Virus record (IMG/VR): IMGVR_UViG_3300038701_003109
Span: 1 to 24,172 of that record
Source of the DNA: a virus
DNA: 24,172 bases
Reading direction: 5' to 3' (one strand)
Every line of letters begins with the position of its first letter. The first letter of the stretch is position 1. The notes beneath the pieces are model-generated. The model made no database searches, had not been told where the DNA came from, and worked only from the letters and a program-made list of their open reading frames with translations. Below, piece after piece: positions 1 through 6,441 of this stretch. Position numbers and translations under genes: made by a program.

Positions 1-387
1 AGTCCGAGGACCGCCGCGCTGGCGACCTGCTCGCCAAACAGCAGCCGGGGGCGGCAGGCCCGGACCAGGCCTGCAAAATGGGGGGGGGGCGAGGTGTCGC
101 TCATCGTCACGTCCCTTTCCGGCGCCCGCTGCGCTGAACGGCTGGCACGGCGGCGAGCCGGTCCACAGGGGTTCGTCGTCCGCCACCCCGGCCAGCCGCA
201 GCGCGTAGCTCCAGCCGCCGATCCCGGCGAAGAAATGGCATTGCGTGAAGTCGCGCAGGTCGTCCGGCGCGACATCCAGGATGGACCGTTCGTCCACCTC
301 CCCATCCGCGATGTGGCCGCCGCGGATCAGCTCGCGCAGCCACGCGGCGGCCTTGGGGTCGAACTCGTTGTAGTAGGCCCCGCCCAT
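1..387 (-). CDS. C5-cytosine DNA methyltransferase, partial, frame broken at a C run
   Basis: This would methylate cytosine at C5 in phage or host DNA, most likely to protect phage DNA from host restriction. Reading from the ATG at 387, the protein shows the AdoMet-binding motif I (CHFFAGIGGWS, about residues 50-60) and the catalytic motif IV PCQPFSAAG with its cysteine near residue 76. Family conservation then jumps frame: after GKGRDDERHLAP the sequence matching the family (LVRACRPRLLFGEQVAS) lies in another frame. The switch falls at ten consecutive G on the plus strand (80-89, C on the coding strand). Nine C would restore one open frame to the window edge. The start overlaps the upstream stop as TGATG. 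The C-terminal target-recognition part lies outside the window. The identity is firm. Whether the shift is real, phase-variable or a sequencing error cannot be decided here. Confidence 0.88.
   Translation of the reverse strand, partial: MGGAYYNEFDPKAAAWLRELIRGGHIADGEVDERSILDVAPDDLRDFTQCHFFAGIGGWSYALRLAGVADDEPLWTGSPPCQPFSAAGAGKGRDDERHLAPPPFCRPGPGLPPPAAVWRAGRQRGGPRT
80..89. repeat. Homopolymer run of ten G/C inside the methyltransferase gene
   Basis: Ten consecutive G on the plus strand, read as C by the minus-strand gene. The run sits exactly where the methyltransferase changes reading frame. A run of this length is prone to polymerase slippage and to sequencing error. Confidence 0.95.
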
Positions 388-617
388 CAGCCGAGCGCCC
401 CCAGCGACGGCGCGGGCGGGGCCGCGGCGGGCTCGACGTCGTACAGCGCCCGCAGCGCGGCCAGCGGGCTGTCCGCCGTGGCCTGCCGGGTGTCGCCGCC
501 GCGGTGCTTGGAGTGCCGCGACGCGCTCCAGCGCCCGTCGGGCCGGATCCAGAACGCGATGCTGTCGAAGCCGCTCTCGGCCTGCGCGCGGACGATCAGG
601 TCGTTGAGGTCAGCCAT
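387..617 (-). CDS. Small phage protein of unknown function (76 aa)
   Basis: Not recognised. The N-terminal part (MADLNDLIVRAQAESGFDSIAFWIRPDGRW) looks like a compact folded domain, and the C-terminal tail is rich in Ala and Pro. The ATG at 617 lies inside the end of the upstream gene (8-base overlap), and its TGA overlaps the methyltransferase start as TGATG. It is therefore part of the same translationally coupled early operon. The coupling supports it as a real gene; nothing in the sequence points to a function. Confidence 0.7.
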   Translation of the reverse strand: MADLNDLIVRAQAESGFDSIAFWIRPDGRWSASRHSKHRGGDTRQATADSPLAALRALYDVEPAAAPPAPSLGALG

Positions 618-819
618 CGCGCCCGCCCTCGTACAGGCCCGCTTCGTAACCCCCGTGGAAGGCTTCCTCGTTGGTGCGCTCCTGTTCTCCCTCCATCGCT
701 TCGCGCACCGCCAGAATGCTGGCCCAGATGCGCCTTGCGTCCGGGTGCGCGTCGATCTCCTCGACGCGGAACGGTTCGGCCCCCATGTCCCGCGGGGTGA
801 CGGTCAGAAGCTCGGTCAT
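610..819 (-). CDS. Small acidic phage protein of unknown function (69 aa)
   Basis: Not recognised. The protein is acidic, with many Glu, Asp and Ala, and probably helical in the middle (RIWASILAVREAMEGEQERTNEEAF). It ends in Gly, Tyr and Glu residues. The ATG at 819 overlaps the stop of the GapR-like gene as TGATG, and its 3' end overlaps the next gene by 8 bases. No signal peptide, membrane helix or metal-binding motif is visible. Position alone suggests an accessory early function. Confidence 0.65.
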   Translation of the reverse strand: MTELLTVTPRDMGAEPFRVEEIDAHPDARRIWASILAVREAMEGEQERTNEEAFHGGYEAGLYEGGRDG

Positions 820-1091
820 CCCAGCGCCCCCATTCGCGCCTCGTACAGATCGGCCGTGGCCTTGGTGTCGTCGTCCAGCTTGCGCCGACGCAGCACTTCG
901 GCCAGGGCCTTCATGTCGTGGCCGCGTGCCTTGGCCTCGGCCTTGACGTTCTTGATGTCCTCGGCGAACTCGGCGGCGCTTTCCGCCTTGTCCCGCTGCA
1001 GGCGCTCGATCCGCTCCACGAAGGAGAGCAGTTCTTCCGCAGCGGCGCGCGAGGCGTTGTCGCCGCCGTCCATGTCGGGGGTGTCGGTCAT
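816..1091 (-). CDS. GapR-like nucleoid-associated protein (DUF2312/UPF0335)
   Basis: DUF2312 proteins include Caulobacter GapR, a small helical DNA-binding protein that binds overtwisted DNA ahead of replication forks and helps type II topoisomerases. This 91-aa protein shows the family pattern: a coiled-coil stretch (residues 20-50, with VERIERLQRDKAE), then AEAKARGHDMKALAEVLRRRK (51-71), then an acidic linker and a final helix ending DLYEARMGAL. Length matches the family. The true start is the ATG at 1091, which overlaps the preceding stop as TGATG. A longer reading to 1232 would run through the membrane-protein gene. In this phage it may organise replicating phage DNA or interfere with host GapR; that role is inferred. 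Confidence 0.9.
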   Translation of the reverse strand: MTDTPDMDGGDNASRAAAEELLSFVERIERLQRDKAESAAEFAEDIKNVKAEAKARGHDMKALAEVLRRRKLDDDTKATADLYEARMGALG

Positions 1092-1288
1092 CGGGTGGCC
1101 TCCGGGTTGCACGCGGCGGCGATAGCCGCGAGATTTTCGGCGCTGATCTCGCGGGGCTCGATCAGCCAAGTCGTGAACGCCACGATGGCGAGCATGATGC
1201 CCGTGCCGGTCAGCAGCCCGGACAGCACCCACGCGGCGGCGGAGCCGAGGAACTTGGCAACCTCGTCACTGAAAGGCTTGTCGGCCAT
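1088..1288 (-). CDS. Small single-helix membrane protein (66 aa)
   Basis: The protein has one clear hydrophobic helix at about residues 17-43 (AAAWVLSGLLTGTGIMLAIV and onward). A short charged N-terminus precedes it, and a soluble tail with PREISAENLAAIAAAC follows. The ATG at 1288 has a strong AAGGAG ribosome-binding site, and its stop overlaps the GapR-like start. It lies just after a large GC-rich palindrome. A holin-like or superinfection-exclusion role is possible, but no lysis gene is nearby and it is embedded among DNA-metabolism genes, so no function is assigned. Confidence 0.75.
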   Translation of the reverse strand: MADKPFSDEVAKFLGSAAAWVLSGLLTGTGIMLAIVAFTTWLIEPREISAENLAAIAAACNPEATR

Positions 1289-1318
1289 CGGGTAGTCTCC
1301 TTGGTCAGGGTTGAGGTC

Positions 1319-1344
1319 GGCGCCGCCCCGCGCGGGGCGGCGCC
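1319..1344. repeat. Perfect 26-bp GC palindrome between two early genes
   Basis: The 26 bases are a perfect palindrome made only of G and C. As RNA it can form an 11-bp stem with a GCGC loop. It lies between the SSB gene stop (1352) and the ribosome-binding site of the membrane-protein gene (start 1288). No T-tract follows on the minus strand, so it is not a standard intrinsic terminator. It may pause transcription, protect the upstream mRNA from 3' exonucleases, or bind a dimeric protein. Confidence 0.85.
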
Positions 1345-1351
1345 GCGCGGG

Positions 1352-1996
1352 TCAGCCGAAGAAGCCCGCGGCGCCGGAGCCGCCGGCGGTCTCCTTGGGG
1401 GCCTCGCCCTCATCCGGGATGGCCTCGAAAAAAGCGTTGGGGTCCGACGGCGCGCCGCCCCCGCCCAGCTTCTCGCCGTCGCGCGACTTCGCCACGATCG
1501 ACACGCCGAACGTGACGCCCTTGCCGTTCTTCGGGTTGTCCCAGGTGAAGGCGTTCAGGCCCGCGAACCCGTAGCAGCCCGAATAGAAGGTCTCCGGCGT
1601 CGCGGGCGAGAAGCCGTTGCCGTCCGGCACGAACACGCCCGGCTTGTAATCGGGGCCGGAGCTGGCGCGGATGAAGACGTGGCCCTCGTAGCCCGGGTGC
1701 CGCTCGCCCGTCTTGTTCGAGCGCCCCTGCTTGCCGTCACCGTCGAGGAACGGGCTCTTGATCGTGCCGTCGGCCAGCCAGGCCTTCGCCTTGTCGCCCC
1801 ACTGCGCGACGGCGGCCTGCACCGCGAGGTCCTTCAGCGGCGCCAGATCGGCCGTCTTCGGGAACAGGATGGTGCAGCCATAGCCGCGGTTCTTCCCGGT
1901 CTCCGGGTCGGTGCGGGTCTGGAACAGATCCTTGGTGAAGGCGAAGCGGCCCTCGAGGCCGAATTTCTGGGTGTTGATCGTGTCGGTGTTCGCCAC
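1352..1996 (-). CDS. DUF2815 single-stranded DNA-binding protein
   Basis: DUF2815 proteins are phage single-strand DNA-binding proteins of the Enc34 type. Family signs in this 214-aa protein include an N-terminal KFGLEGRFAFTKDLF, the core TGKNRGYGCTILFPKTADL, IKSPFLDGDGKQG and GHVFIRASSGPDYKPGVF. Near the C-terminus FYSGCYGFAGLNAFTWDNPKNGKGVTFGVSIVA is followed by a Gly, Ala and Pro-rich tail ending GFFG. The start is taken as GTG at 1996, nine bases after an AAGGAG site; an in-frame GTG at 2005 is the alternative but lies against that site. It follows the DUF2800 nuclease gene directly, a common phage pairing, and should coat DNA during replication and recombination. Confidence 0.88.
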   Translation of the reverse strand: MANTDTINTQKFGLEGRFAFTKDLFQTRTDPETGKNRGYGCTILFPKTADLAPLKDLAVQAAVAQWGDKAKAWLADGTIKSPFLDGDGKQGRSNKTGERHPGYEGHVFIRASSGPDYKPGVFVPDGNGFSPATPETFYSGCYGFAGLNAFTWDNPKNGKGVTFGVSIVAKSRDGEKLGGGGAPSDPNAFFEAIPDEGEAPKETAGGSGAAGFFG

Positions 1997-2001
1997 GGGG
2001 G

Positions 2002-3282
2002 TCACTCCTTGATGGGGTCGAAAAACTGCGCGGCGGGGTTGACCGCCGGGCGGGAAGTGCTGTCGAGCCGCACCAGGTTCGTCCCGGTGACGGACGTGCT
2101 CGACAGCCCGGCAAGGGCCGACGGATCGCCCCCCGCCTTCTTGATCGCCTCGCGCACCTGCTTCGGCGTGCGGGGCTTGCCGGGCGTGAGGATCTTGTCC
2201 TCGGCCACGCCGGCCGCGCGGGCCGCGGCCAGTGCTTTGGCCGCGTCGGCGTCGCCGTTCCACGTCTCCCGGCCCGTCTTCTCCACGAGCCCGTAGCCGG
2301 TCGCCGGAGAACCGGCCTCCGCCATGCGGTGCTCGTGCGCGCGGACCTCCTTGACCCACCCGTCGATCATGTCGAGCAGGTCGAGGCGGCGGGCCCGCTC
2401 GTCCGCGTCGCCGCTGTTCGGCTTGACGGACGCACCGGGCGCGTCGGTGATCGGGTCAAAGAACAGTCCGACCTCGGCCTCCACCTTCATCCGCAGGGCC
2501 GGGCAGGTCGCCGCGGCGCCGCAGAAAGCGGAACGGCAATGCTCGCCCGGGCGCAGGAAGTCCCGCGCCCATTCCTCGAGCGCCACCTGCCGGTCGGGGC
2601 CGGGGTAGGCGTCGAGGGCGGCCTTGGCGGCGTGCATGGCCTCCAGCATCTGCCCCGCCCAGGAGATCAGGTCGGCGACGTGGAACGCCTCCGACCGGAT
2701 ACGGCCGTCCGGGTGCGGCGCGCGGGGCTGCACGATCGTGACGCGTACCGTTTCCGGCGAGACGCCCGGGTTCGCCAGCATCGCGCCGAGGGCGTAGGTC
2801 CGCAGTTGCGGGTTGCCCTTGGCCTCGACGACGACGCCGCGCCCGCCTTTCAGGTCCACGATCTCCAGCTCCCGGTCGCCCGGGAACCAGATCACCGCAT
2901 CGCCCGTGCCGCCCGCGTCGAACGGCGGGTCGAGAGCGGCCAGCGAGAACCGCTGCTCGATCCACAGCACGTTGGCGTCGGAGGCGGCGTATCGCTTGCG
3001 CACGTAGGAGATGAACTCCTGCGCGCAGTCGGCCATCTCGTCATCCACCTCGAAGCTGTACTGCTTGCCCTTGAGCCGCTGCCCGAGAAACCGATCCGCG
3101 TCGGAGCCGTCGGACAGGCACGCCTCGGCGATCTGGTGGGCGCACGTCCCCCAATCCGCCGCCTCGGAGGTTCGGTTCGGCAGATCCTTGGTCATCGCCA
3201 GCGCGCCGGGGCACGCGAAGTTGCGCTTCGACGCGCTGGCCGACCAGGTGGCGTGGTCCCGAGCGGAATGATCGGGGGTCAT
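2002..3282 (-). CDS. DUF2800 RecB/Cas4-like nuclease
   Basis: A 426-aa DUF2800 family protein, part of the PD-(D/E)XK nuclease superfamily. The visible catalytic set is H49 (in GTCAHQIAE), D128 (GTGDAVIW), D143 and K145 (EIVDLKGG), then Q159 and Y163 (QLRTYALG). Four cysteines, C24 near the N-terminus and C249, C254 and C260 after the core, are arranged like the iron-sulphur ligands of Cas4 and AddB. The expected role is trimming DNA ends for phage recombination or replication with the neighbouring SSB, helicase and RusA-like resolvase. The ATG at 3282 follows GGGAGG and overlaps the previous stop as ATGA. Nuclease activity and the cluster are inferred from residue pattern. Confidence 0.86.
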   Translation of the reverse strand: MTPDHSARDHATWSASASKRNFACPGALAMTKDLPNRTSEAADWGTCAHQIAEACLSDGSDADRFLGQRLKGKQYSFEVDDEMADCAQEFISYVRKRYAASDANVLWIEQRFSLAALDPPFDAGGTGDAVIWFPGDRELEIVDLKGGRGVVVEAKGNPQLRTYALGAMLANPGVSPETVRVTIVQPRAPHPDGRIRSEAFHVADLISWAGQMLEAMHAAKAALDAYPGPDRQVALEEWARDFLRPGEHCRSAFCGAAATCPALRMKVEAEVGLFFDPITDAPGASVKPNSGDADERARRLDLLDMIDGWVKEVRAHEHRMAEAGSPATGYGLVEKTGRETWNGDADAAKALAAARAAGVAEDKILTPGKPRTPKQVREAIKKAGGDPSALAGLSSTSVTGTNLVRLDSTSRPAVNPAAQFFDPIKE

Positions 3283-4277
3283 TTCGCCTCCCGGTTGAAG
3301 GGGTTCTCCGCCGTCGCGGCCTCGAACGCCGCGGCGGCCTTGCCGTAGGCCTCGGGCGTGTCGGGGATCTTCGAAATCCCGGTCACGCCCTCACCCAGCG
3401 CCGCCGACAGCACGCGCGGCAGATCCTCGGTCAGCGCCGGAACCTTGGCGAGGTCCGTGAAGTCGCGGTTGCCGTCGTACTTGTCGGCGTAGCGCAGGGC
3501 CGCCTCGACGGCCTCCTCCTTCGTCGCCGTCCGGGGCGGGGTCGGCGCGGCCTCGGGAGCCGGGGCGTCGGCGACGAACTTCTCGGTCGCCTCGCGCACG
3601 ATGGCGATGGCCGTCTCCAGTTCATCCTCCGGCACGTCGGCCACGGCATAGCCGATCAGGTTCGGGACGGCCTTCGACGCCGCCGCGATGCCATGCTTCT
3701 TGGAGAACTCGCCGACGGCCTGGCGCAGGTCGTCGTGCGTGACCGGCCCGCGGTTGGCCTCGACCTCCGCCGCCTCGTCCGCGGCGTCCTGGGCGGCGTC
3801 CGCCGGGTCGACGCGGTTCTCCGGCACCGCCGAGATGTTCGGCGGCGTCTCGGGGGCGCCGTCGACGGCCCACTCGGGCGGGATGCTGCCGCTCGCCAGC
3901 GCCTCCAGCATCTCGACCGCCGGGGCGGCCAGCAGGTTCACGCCGGGGTAGCGATCAGCCAGCGCCTCGATCTCCTTGTCGACGGCCATGGCCTCCTTGG
4001 TGCGGCGCTTGCGGCCTTCCTCGGGCTCGCCGTACCGGCGCGGCGACGGGGCGGGCGTCTCCGGGGCCACCTCGGCCTCGGGCGCCGGGACGGTGTGGCC
4101 GGAGCCGTCGGACGGCTCGTCGGGCAGCATCTCGAGCCGCGGCTCCGGCAGGGTCGTCTTGGACGCCGCGCTGCTGCGCCGGAAGCCCAGCGCCGCCACC
4201 GCGGCGTCCAGATACTGCGCCGCGGCGCCGTTGCGCACCTCGTCCTCGGGGACGAGCACTTCGATCTTGAGGGTCAT
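3279..4277 (-). CDS. Phage protein of unknown function, acidic and partly disordered (332 aa)
   Basis: Not recognised. The N-terminus (MTLKIEVLVPEDEVRNGAAAQYLDAAV) looks like a small alpha/beta domain. A Pro, Glu and Ala-rich linker follows, with a basic patch GRKRRTKEAMAVDKEI near residue 90. The second half is mostly predicted helix, with ATKEEAVEAALRYADKYDGN near residue 255. It lies directly upstream of DUF2800 and overlaps it by 4 bases. A strong AAGGAG site precedes the ATG at 4277. Its place between helicase and nuclease genes suggests a recombination or replication accessory protein. Confidence 0.75.
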   Translation of the reverse strand: MTLKIEVLVPEDEVRNGAAAQYLDAAVAALGFRRSSAASKTTLPEPRLEMLPDEPSDGSGHTVPAPEAEVAPETPAPSPRRYGEPEEGRKRRTKEAMAVDKEIEALADRYPGVNLLAAPAVEMLEALASGSIPPEWAVDGAPETPPNISAVPENRVDPADAAQDAADEAAEVEANRGPVTHDDLRQAVGEFSKKHGIAAASKAVPNLIGYAVADVPEDELETAIAIVREATEKFVADAPAPEAAPTPPRTATKEEAVEAALRYADKYDGNRDFTDLAKVPALTEDLPRVLSAALGEGVTGISKIPDTPEAYGKAAAAFEAATAENPFNREAK

Positions 4278-4281
4278 AGGG

Positions 4282-4626
4282 TCAGTTCTCCTTGGTATTC
4301 ACGCCCAGCCGGACAAAAAGCGCCGCCGTTTCCGTCTCGGCGACACGTCGGGTCTCGTCCGCCCAGGCAAAGGCCCGGGCGATGAAGTCGTTAGCCTCGG
4401 CCGCGGTGCCGAATTCGTGGATGGTGCGGCGGCCGAACGCCGCGAGGGCCACCGTATCGAGGAACTGGCCGTCCGGGCGCACGTCGCGCACCAGGGCTAT
4501 GCTGTAGCCCGCGGCCACGCCAGTCATGGCCGACAGGCCGAAGCTGTTGCCGAGGTCGTAGATCAGCTGCGCGCCCAAGGCGTGCGGGTAGCGCGCGATG
4601 CAGCGGGCCGCGATCAGGTCGTTCAC
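4282..4626 (-). CDS. Phage protein of unknown function (114 aa)
   Basis: Not recognised. It starts with GTG at 4626, overlapping the stop of the previous small gene as GTGA. The N-terminus NDLIAARC is nearly the same as the N-terminus of the upstream 49-aa protein. The middle has small hydrophobic segments (GLSAMTGVAAGYSIALV). The C-terminal half is helical and charged (AAEANDFIARAFAWADETRRVAETE). No catalytic motif is seen. The overlapping starts and stops support it as a translated member of the early operon. Confidence 0.68.
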   Translation of the reverse strand: MNDLIAARCIARYPHALGAQLIYDLGNSFGLSAMTGVAAGYSIALVRDVRPDGQFLDTVALAAFGRRTIHEFGTAAEANDFIARAFAWADETRRVAETETAALFVRLGVNTKEN

Positions 4627-4772
4627 CGGCCCCTCCTGTAGACCACCGCGCGGCAGGCCGCCCGGATCGCCGAAGCATTGGCGGCGCGCATCTCCGCGAG
4701 CATGGCGGCGTAGCTGCGCAGCACCGGGTGCCTGCGCCGCATGGTGCAGCGGTTCGCGATCAGATCATTCAT
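4623..4772 (-). CDS. Very small basic phage protein (49 aa)
   Basis: A 49-aa protein rich in Arg and Ala, beginning MNDLIANRCTMRRRHPV and ending VVYRRGR. The ATG at 4772 lies 8 bases inside the end of the upstream Cys-rich gene, and its TGA overlaps the GTG of the next gene. A longer reading to 4892 would run through the Cys-rich gene in another frame and is rejected. Its N-terminus resembles the next gene's, so the pair may come from a local duplication. Function unknown; basic charge would allow nucleic acid binding. Confidence 0.6.
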   Translation of the reverse strand: MNDLIANRCTMRRRHPVLRSYAAMLAEMRAANASAIRAACRAVVYRRGR

Positions 4773-5070
4773 CGCTCGGGGCCTCGGGTGCGACAAACGG
4801 GCTGGCCTCCGGCGCCGTCGCTGGCTTGAACACCGGGCACGTCTCCAGCGGCTCGCTGGAATGGGGGCCGAAGACGCGCTTCCGCGCCACAATCACGTCG
4901 TCGCGCACGGGCGTAAACGTCGGCGAGGCCAGCGGCAGCGGCTGATCCCACCACCCGCACGCCATGTAGTAAGGCTGCAGGTCGGGGTTCTCGCACTCCC
5001 GAAGGTGCGCGCACTCTTTGCACGGCACCGGGCGGATCGGGTGCGCGTGCAGGTTCCAGAGCTCCGTCAT
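4765..5070 (-). CDS. Small Cys-rich, probably zinc-binding protein (101 aa)
   Basis: The N-terminal half carries cysteines C17, C20, C26 and C38 (PCKECAHLREC, then YYMACGWWDQ), a spacing that suits one zinc site. C78 is a further cysteine. The C-terminal tail is Pro, Ala and Glu-rich. The true start is the ATG at 5070, which overlaps the helicase stop as ATGA. Frame and start are well fixed by this coupling and by the cysteine pattern. It could be a helicase partner, but this is only suggested by position. Confidence 0.72.
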   Translation of the reverse strand: MTELWNLHAHPIRPVPCKECAHLRECENPDLQPYYMACGWWDQPLPLASPTFTPVRDDVIVARKRVFGPHSSEPLETCPVFKPATAPEASPFVAPEAPSDE

Positions 5071-6395
5071 TTCGCCAGTACCTCCTGAATGGTCCGAATG
5101 CGCCGGAGCAGCGACTGCTGGATCGGCTCGTCGATGGACCCGGCCATGGTGGCGACGCGCACCCTCGGGCGCCGGGTCTGGTTGTGGTTCGTCACCCGCA
5201 TCGCCATCTGCTGCCCGTCCTTGGGGACGAACGACATCTCGACGAAGATCAGCTCCGCCGCGGCGCTCAGGTCGATGGCCTCGCCCGCCGCCTGGATCTG
5301 CGCCAGAAACACCCGCGGCCCGGTCGGCTTGCTGAACGCGGCCACGTTGGCCTCGCGCTGGGCAGCGGAGGTGGCGCCGTCGATCCCGACCACGCCGAAC
5401 TTCGCCAGCCCTTCGGCCAGCGCGGCGCCGACGTCGGTGTGCCAGAACGCCAGCACCACCTTGTCCAGCCCGCACTCGAACTCGTCTTTCACCAGATCGA
5501 CGACGGGGGCCGTCTTCAAGCCGCCGGTCAACCGCCGCAGCGGCCCGAGGTGCATCTCGAGGTCGCGGGTCGAGCCGCTGTCTATGGCTTTCATGACCGC
5601 GGCCAGATCGGCCTCTTTTTCCGCCTCGCGCCTGGCACGGTCGGGAACCTCGACCGGCAGCAGGTCGAAAATCGGGGAGGTGATCCCCACGTCCTGCTGC
5701 GTTCGGCGCAGCAGGAGGCCGTCCAGCCGCTGCCGCAGGTCGCCGAGGTTCTTGCCCTCCATGACGACCTTGATCGTGCTCCAAGCGTTCAGCCGCTTGG
5801 GGCGCCAGACGCAGAACTGGTCGAGGAAGCTATCTTCGTCGAGGTAGGGGTCGATGCGCTCCGGCGCGCCGAAGCGCAGCATCGGGAACAGGTCGAGCGG
5901 GCTCGTCGGCATGGGCGTGCCGGTCAGGCACCACACCCGGTCGCTGGCCGCGGCCAGCGCGTGTTCGCCGAACACGGCCTGCGTGCGCTTGGCGCCGAAG
6001 TTCTTCGCGTAGTGGCTCTCGTCCAGGATGATCGCGTCCCAGCGGCGCTTGCGCAGCGCGTGGTGCAGGTGCGGGTTCGCGACCGTCGGCCAACCGACGA
6101 TCACCGCTTGCGCGTGTTCGGAGGGGAGTTTTTTAGGCGCCGCGACTTCGATACGACGGGGGAGGAACTGCCAGTCCTCGAAGCCGCGGCGCCACACCGG
6201 CCGCCCGGAGGCGGTGGTGACGACGAGCACGTTTTCCACGAGCGCCATGTCGGCCGCCATGATGGCCGCGCCCGTTTTGCCCACTCGGGGCTCATCCGCG
6301 AGCACCGCGAACGTCCTCGCCGCAAGGAAGCGTGCGCCGGCGATCTGGTGCGGAAGGGGGGTCATCATGGGGGCGCCTACCTGGCTCTCGGTCAT
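5067..6395 (-). CDS. SNF2-type DEAD/DEAH helicase
   Basis: A compact 442-aa superfamily 2 helicase/translocase. RecA-like domain 1 shows PLPHQIAGARFL (Q-motif-like), Walker A DEPRVGKT (K40, T41), DESH (125-128) and LTGTP (157-161). Domain 2 shows KVVLAFWHTDVGAALAEGL, FLAQIQAAGEAIDLSAA and QQMAMRVTNHNQTR as motif VI. The canonical motif VI (QAxDRxHRIGQ) has two arginines; here the second appears replaced by N. Phages of this kind use such proteins in replication or recombination. The ATG at 6395 lacks a clear ribosome-binding site. ATGs at 6368 and 6365 give a more family-like N-terminus and are good alternatives. A likely promoter lies just upstream. Confidence 0.9.
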   Translation of the reverse strand: MTESQVGAPMMTPLPHQIAGARFLAARTFAVLADEPRVGKTGAAIMAADMALVENVLVVTTASGRPVWRRGFEDWQFLPRRIEVAAPKKLPSEHAQAVIVGWPTVANPHLHHALRKRRWDAIILDESHYAKNFGAKRTQAVFGEHALAAASDRVWCLTGTPMPTSPLDLFPMLRFGAPERIDPYLDEDSFLDQFCVWRPKRLNAWSTIKVVMEGKNLGDLRQRLDGLLLRRTQQDVGITSPIFDLLPVEVPDRARREAEKEADLAAVMKAIDSGSTRDLEMHLGPLRRLTGGLKTAPVVDLVKDEFECGLDKVVLAFWHTDVGAALAEGLAKFGVVGIDGATSAAQREANVAAFSKPTGPRVFLAQIQAAGEAIDLSAAAELIFVEMSFVPKDGQQMAMRVTNHNQTRRPRVRVATMAGSIDEPIQQSLLRRIRTIQEVLAK

Positions 6396-6404
6396 CGTGC
6401 TCGT

Positions 6405-6441
6405 GTAAGGCCAACGTAAGTACGTCGGTCGCTGGCGTCAA
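6405..6441 (-). promoter_or_regulatory. Putative promoter of the helicase unit, with shared box and palindrome
   Basis: On the minus strand TTGACG (6436-6441) is followed after 17 bases by TACGTT (6413-6418). The same stretch holds a 5-2-5 inverted repeat, ACGTA-CT-TACGT (6414-6425). The 20 bases at 6405-6424 match those at 7688-7707 on the plus strand at 17 positions. It lies in the 42-base gap before the helicase gene. This suggests a secondary early promoter under the same control as the integrase unit. Confidence 0.5.

Noticed and set aside
107-343. Minus-strand 78-codon ORF
   Set aside because: It is a different frame of the methyltransferase region. The real frame begins at 387 and carries motifs I and IV.
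94-1125. Plus-strand ORF of 343 codons over the early genes
   Set aside because: It is antisense to five small coupled genes with good start-stop overlaps and has no family match.
816-1232. Extended start for the GapR-like gene
   Set aside because: The extension is the membrane-protein gene out of frame. The ATG at 1091 overlaps that gene's stop, as elsewhere in the operon.
1088-1288. Holin call for the small membrane protein
   Set aside because: It has one helix only, and no endolysin or spanin gene is adjacent. The neighbours are DNA-metabolism genes.
1352-2359. Extended start for the SSB gene
   Set aside because: The extra residues are the DUF2800 gene in another frame. A GTG with AAGGAG at 1996 fits better.
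4765-5784. Minus-strand 339-codon ORF
   Set aside because: Only its last 101 codons are real; the rest is the helicase gene in another frame.
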